A stretch of DNA of 6,360 nt, taken from Ilumatobacteraceae bacterium (GTDB taxonomy: Bacteria > Actinomycetota > Acidimicrobiia > Acidimicrobiales > Ilumatobacteraceae). Every line of letters starts with the position of its first letter. The stretch's first letter is position 1. Location of the stretch: the NCBI GenBank assembly GCA_025464045.1, contig JAODBQ010000662.1, forward strand, positions 1 through 6,360, given 5' to 3'. The notes under the pieces are model-generated. The model was given only the letters and a program-made list of their open reading frames with translations, was not told where the DNA came from and searched no databases. Both the position numbers and the translations under genes were made by a program. Of this stretch, positions 3,385 through 6,360 are shown piece after piece.

Positions 3385-6360
3385 CTAGACGTTCCGGCGG
3401 TAGCGGCCGCCCACCTCGAAGAGCGTGTCGGTGATCTCGCCCAACGAGCACGAGCGCACCACGTCGACGAGCACCGCGAAGACGTTGTCGCCGGTGAGCG
3501 CCGCCTGGCGGAGGCGCTCGAGCGCCAGGGGACGCTCCTGCGCGTGCTCGGCCTGGAACCGGCGCAGCCGCTCGATCTGGTCGTTCTTCTCGTCGTCGTT
3601 GGAACGGGCGAGCTCGAGCGTGCCGTGGTTGCCGTCGTCGCCGTTCGGGTTGAGGAACGTGTTCACGCCGACGATCGGCAGCGTGCCGTCGTGCTTGCGA
3701 TGCTCGTACAGCATCGACTCGTCCTGGATCCGGCCGCGCTGGTAGCCGGTCTCCATCGCGCCCAGCACGCCGCCGCGCTCCGCGATCCGGTCGAGCTCGG
3801 CGAGCACGGCATCCTCCACGAGCTGGGTCAGCTCCTCGACGATGAAGCTGCCCTGGAGCGGGTTCTCGTTCATCGCCAGTCCCCACTCGCGGTTGATCAC
3901 GAGCTGGATCGCGAGTGCTCGGCGGACCGATTCGGCCGACGGTGTGGTGACGGCCTCGTCGTAGGCGTTGGTGTGCAGGCTGTTCGCGTTGTCGTAGATC
4001 GCGCACAGCGCCTGGAGCGTGGTGCGGATGTCGTTGAACGACATCTCCTGCGCGTGCAGCGAGCGGCCGCTCGTCTGGATGTGGTACTTCAGCCGCTGGG
4101 ACCGGTCGTTGGCGCCGTAGCGGTCGCGCATCGCGACCGCCCAGATCCGCCGGGCGACCCGCCCGAGCACGGTGTACTCGGGGTCCATCCCGTTCGAGAA
4201 GAAGAAGCTCAGGTTCGGTGCGAAGTCATCGACCTTCATGCCGCGGGCGAGGTACGCCTCGACGTAGGTGAAGCCGTTGGCGAGGGTGAACGCGAGCTGC
4301 GAGATCGGGTTCGCGCCGGCTTCGGCGATGTGGTACCCGGAGATCGACACGGAGTAGAAGTTGCGCACCTTGTGCTCGACGAAGTACTCGGCGATGTCGG
4401 CCATGACGCCGAGCGAGAACTCGGTCGAGAAGATGCACGTGTTCTGGCCCTGGTCCTCCTTGAGGATGTCGGCCTGCACCGTGCCGCGCACCGTCGCCAG
4501 CGTGCGCTCGCGGATCGTCAGCGCCTCGGCGTCGTTCGGGGCGCGGCCCTCCGTCGCCGCGAACGTCTCGAGCTGCTGATCGATCGCGGTGTTGAGGAAC
4601 ATCGCCAGCAGCGTCGGCGCCGGGCCGTTGATCGTCATCGACACCGACGTCGCCGGATCGCACAGGTCGAAGCCGCCGTAGAGCACCTTCATGTCGTCGA
4701 GCGTGGCGATCGACACGCCGGAGTTGCCAACCTTGCCGTAGATGTCCGGGCGCTCGGCGGGGTCGAAGCCGTAGAGCGTCACCGAGTCGAACGCCGTCGA
4801 GAGGCGGGTTGCCGGTTGGCCTTCGGAGAGCAGCTTGAACCGGCGGTTGGTGCGCGCCGGGCCACCCTCGCCGGCGAACATCCGCGCGGGGTCCTCGCCC
4901 TCGCGCTTGTACGGGAACACGCCGGCGGTGAACGGGAAGTGGCCGGGCAGGTTCTCGCTGCGCAGCCAGCGCACCAACGCCCCGTGATCGTCGAACCGCG
5001 GGACCGAGAGCTTGGGGACGAGCGTGCCCGACAGCGACTCGCGCACGGCGCGGTCCGGCCCGGTGAGCTCGGCCTTGCGGGCGGGCCACGCGTCGAGCTG
5101 GGCACGCACGGATGCCTCGATGTCGGTGGCGGTCTCCGCGGCCAGCGCCTCGACGTCGGTGGTGGGCAGGCCGCGGGCCGCGAGCAGCTCGGTGGTCGCG
5201 GCGAGCTGCTGGTGACGCTGGGCGAACGTGGCCTGGTCGGCGGTGACGCCGTGGTAGCGGTGGATGGTCTCGGTGATCTCGGCGAGGTACCGCTGGCGGC
5301 TGGCCGGGACGATCACGCCGACGTGGGTCGAGGTCTTCGAGTCGACCGTGGCGAGCATGCCGTCGTGGGTCACGAGGCCGTGCTCGCCGAGCACGGCGCG
5401 CAGGCATTGGTACAGCGCGGTGACGCCGTCGTCGTTGAAGCGCGACGCAACGGTGCCGAACACGGGCAGGCTCGCCTGGTCGACGTCGAACAGCTCGCGG
5501 TTGCGGGTGTACTGACGGCGGACGTCGCGCAACGCGTCCTCGGCGCCACGACGCTCGAACTTGTTGATCACGATGATCTCGGCGAAGTCGAGCATGTCGA
5601 TCTTCTCGAGCTGCGACGCGGCGCCGAACTCGGGGGTCATCACGTACATCGGCACGTCGACGAACGGCACGATGGCCGCGTCGCCCTGCCCGATGCCCGG
5701 TGTCTCGATGATCACGAGGTCCGCGCCCCACGCCTTGGCCGCGGCGATGACGTCGCTGATGCAGGGCGGCAGCTCGCTCGCGCCACGGGTGGCGAGCGAT
5801 CGGAAGAAGACGTTCGGGCTGTCGATCGCGTTCATCCGGATGCGGTCGCCGAGCAGCGCGCCGCCACCGCGACGACGCGTCGGGTCGACGGCGATGATCG
5901 CGACCTTGAGCTTGTCCGCCTGGTCGAGGCGGAAGCGTCGCAGCAGCTCGTCGGTGAGCGACGACTTGCCGGAGCCACCGGTACCGGTGATGCCGAGGAC
6001 GGGGACCTGGCGGCCTCCCGACGCGTCGGCGATCGCCGCGGCGAGCTCGGGGTCGCCGCCGTCCACCTCGAGCTTGCTGATCGCCCTGGCCAGCGACCGT
6101 TGCGAGCCGGCGAGCAGCTGCTCGACGTCGATCGGGGCACTCGGCAGCGGACGATCGCAGTCGCGGATCATCAGGTTGATCATCCCGCGCAGCCCGAGCT
6201 GCTGGCCGTCCTCGGGAGAGAAGATCGTGACGCCCGAGGACCGCAGGCGCTCGATCTCGTCGTGGACGATGACGCCGCCGCCACCCCCGACGACCTTGAC
6301 GTGGCCGGCTCCCTGGGCGCGCAGCGACTCGACGAGGTACTCGAAGTACTCGATGTGCCC
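3385..6360 (-). CDS. icmF: Fused isobutyryl-CoA mutase IcmF (5' end outside window)
   Basis: IcmF is a cytoplasmic adenosylcobalamin enzyme that interconverts isobutyryl-CoA and n-butyryl-CoA, with its G-protein chaperone fused in the middle of the chain. 991 residues are visible; full-length IcmF is about 1,080-1,100, so about 100 N-terminal residues, including the cobalamin His motif D-x-H-x-x-G, lie to the right. In visible numbering: end of the B12 domain, KVVGGGGGVIVHDEIERL then TIFSPEDGQQLGLRGMIN (about 22-62); G domain with P-loop GTGGSGKS (126-133), ETPGIGQGD (219-227) and NKFERRG (266-272); a helical linker; and the mutase barrel from about 440, with SVSISGYHIAEAGA (about 670-683) holding the active-site His677. 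Phe495 in RMFAGEG and Gln639 in GQNTCIF occupy the positions that are Tyr and Arg in methylmalonyl-CoA mutase, which supports isobutyryl-CoA. The ATG at 6183 is internal, since conserved sequence continues upstream. The gene ends with TAG at 3385-3387; no frameshift or truncation is visible. Confidence 0.97.
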   Translation of the reverse strand, partial: GHIEYFEYLVESLRAQGAGHVKVVGGGGGVIVHDEIERLRSSGVTIFSPEDGQQLGLRGMINLMIRDCDRPLPSAPIDVEQLLAGSQRSLARAISKLEVDGGDPELAAAIADASGGRQVPVLGITGTGGSGKSSLTDELLRRFRLDQADKLKVAIIAVDPTRRRGGGALLGDRIRMNAIDSPNVFFRSLATRGASELPPCISDVIAAAKAWGADLVIIETPGIGQGDAAIVPFVDVPMYVMTPEFGAASQLEKIDMLDFAEIIVINKFERRGAEDALRDVRRQYTRNRELFDVDQASLPVFGTVASRFNDDGVTALYQCLRAVLGEHGLVTHDGMLATVDSKTSTHVGVIVPASRQRYLAEITETIHRYHGVTADQATFAQRHQQLAATTELLAARGLPTTDVEALAAETATDIEASVRAQLDAWPARKAELTGPDRAVRESLSGTLVPKLSVPRFDDHGALVRWLRSENLPGHFPFTAGVFPYKREGEDPARMFAGEGGPARTNRRFKLLSEGQPATRLSTAFDSVTLYGFDPAERPDIYGKVGNSGVSIATLDDMKVLYGGFDLCDPATSVSMTINGPAPTLLAMFLNTAIDQQLETFAATEGRAPNDAEALTIRERTLATVRGTVQADILKEDQGQNTCIFSTEFSLGVMADIAEYFVEHKVRNFYSVSISGYHIAEAGANPISQLAFTLANGFTYVEAYLARGMKVDDFAPNLSFFFSNGMDPEYTVLGRVARRIWAVAMRDRYGANDRSQRLKYHIQTSGRSLHAQEMSFNDIRTTLQALCAIYDNANSLHTNAYDEAVTTPSAESVRRALAIQLVINREWGLAMNENPLQGSFIVEELTQLVEDAVLAELDRIAERGGVLGAMETGYQRGRIQDESMLYEHRKHDGTLPIVGVNTFLNPNGDDGNHGTLELARSNDDEKNDQIERLRRFQAEHAQERPLALERLRQAALTGDNVFAVLVDVVRSCSLGEITDTLFEVGGRYRRNV

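Noticed and set aside
2594..3388. Plus-strand 264-codon frame across the convergent gap
   Set aside because: It overlaps the RseB-like gene in another frame, is Arg/His-rich, and simply reads on through the gap to 3388.
4226..5731. Minus-strand 501-codon frame inside icmF
   Set aside because: It is an out-of-frame copy of the icmF reading with Arg/His-rich low-complexity translation; the conserved motifs are all in the icmF frame.
6181..6183. ATG at 6183 as the icmF start
   Set aside because: The same frame continues to 6360 with conserved B12-domain residues (GGGGG loop, SPEDG), so this Met is internal.

Overview
The window is strongly G+C-rich, with G or C at almost every third codon position, and the genes are tightly packed. 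Together with the gene types (an actinobacterial-style acyl-CoA dehydrogenase, a fused isobutyryl-CoA mutase, a membrane-anchored secreted protein with Ala/Gly/Thr-rich linkers), this suggests a high-GC actinomycetote, possibly an Acidimicrobiia-like lineage. That placement is inference from style, not from a marker gene.

Layout. (1) Bases 2-1027, plus strand: the C-terminal ~341 residues of an acyl-CoA dehydrogenase whose start lies left of the window. (2) Bases 1034-1677, minus strand: a two-gene operon, a small GNAT-like acetyltransferase (1345-1677) overlapping by ATGA a 104-residue protein of unknown function (1034-1348). It converges on the dehydrogenase with a 6-base gap. (3) Bases 1678-1793: a short divergent promoter region. 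(4) Bases 1794-3260, plus strand: a 488-residue protein with one N-terminal transmembrane helix and a large exported part that looks like a RseB/MucB-type or LolA-like periplasmic sensor or carrier, carrying low-complexity insertions and an 18-bp tandem repeat. (5) Bases 3261-3384: a convergent intergenic gap with a hairpin at its left edge. (6) Bases 3385-6360, minus strand: 991 C-terminal residues of IcmF, the fused adenosylcobalamin-dependent isobutyryl-CoA mutase (end of the B12 domain, G-protein chaperone domain, linker, mutase domain). Its N-terminus lies right of the window.

How they fit. The two partial genes at the edges are both acyl-CoA enzymes. IcmF interconverts isobutyryl-CoA and n-butyryl-CoA, and an acyl-CoA dehydrogenase could act on such short or branched acyl-CoAs, but they lie on opposite strands with three unrelated-looking genes between them, so a shared pathway is only a suggestion. 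No mobile element, CRISPR array, tRNA or rRNA was seen, and no stretch over 300 bases lacks a gene. I found no clear new multi-gene system. The least explained material is the RseB-like membrane protein without a visible sigma/anti-sigma partner and the uncharacterised GNAT plus 104-residue pair.
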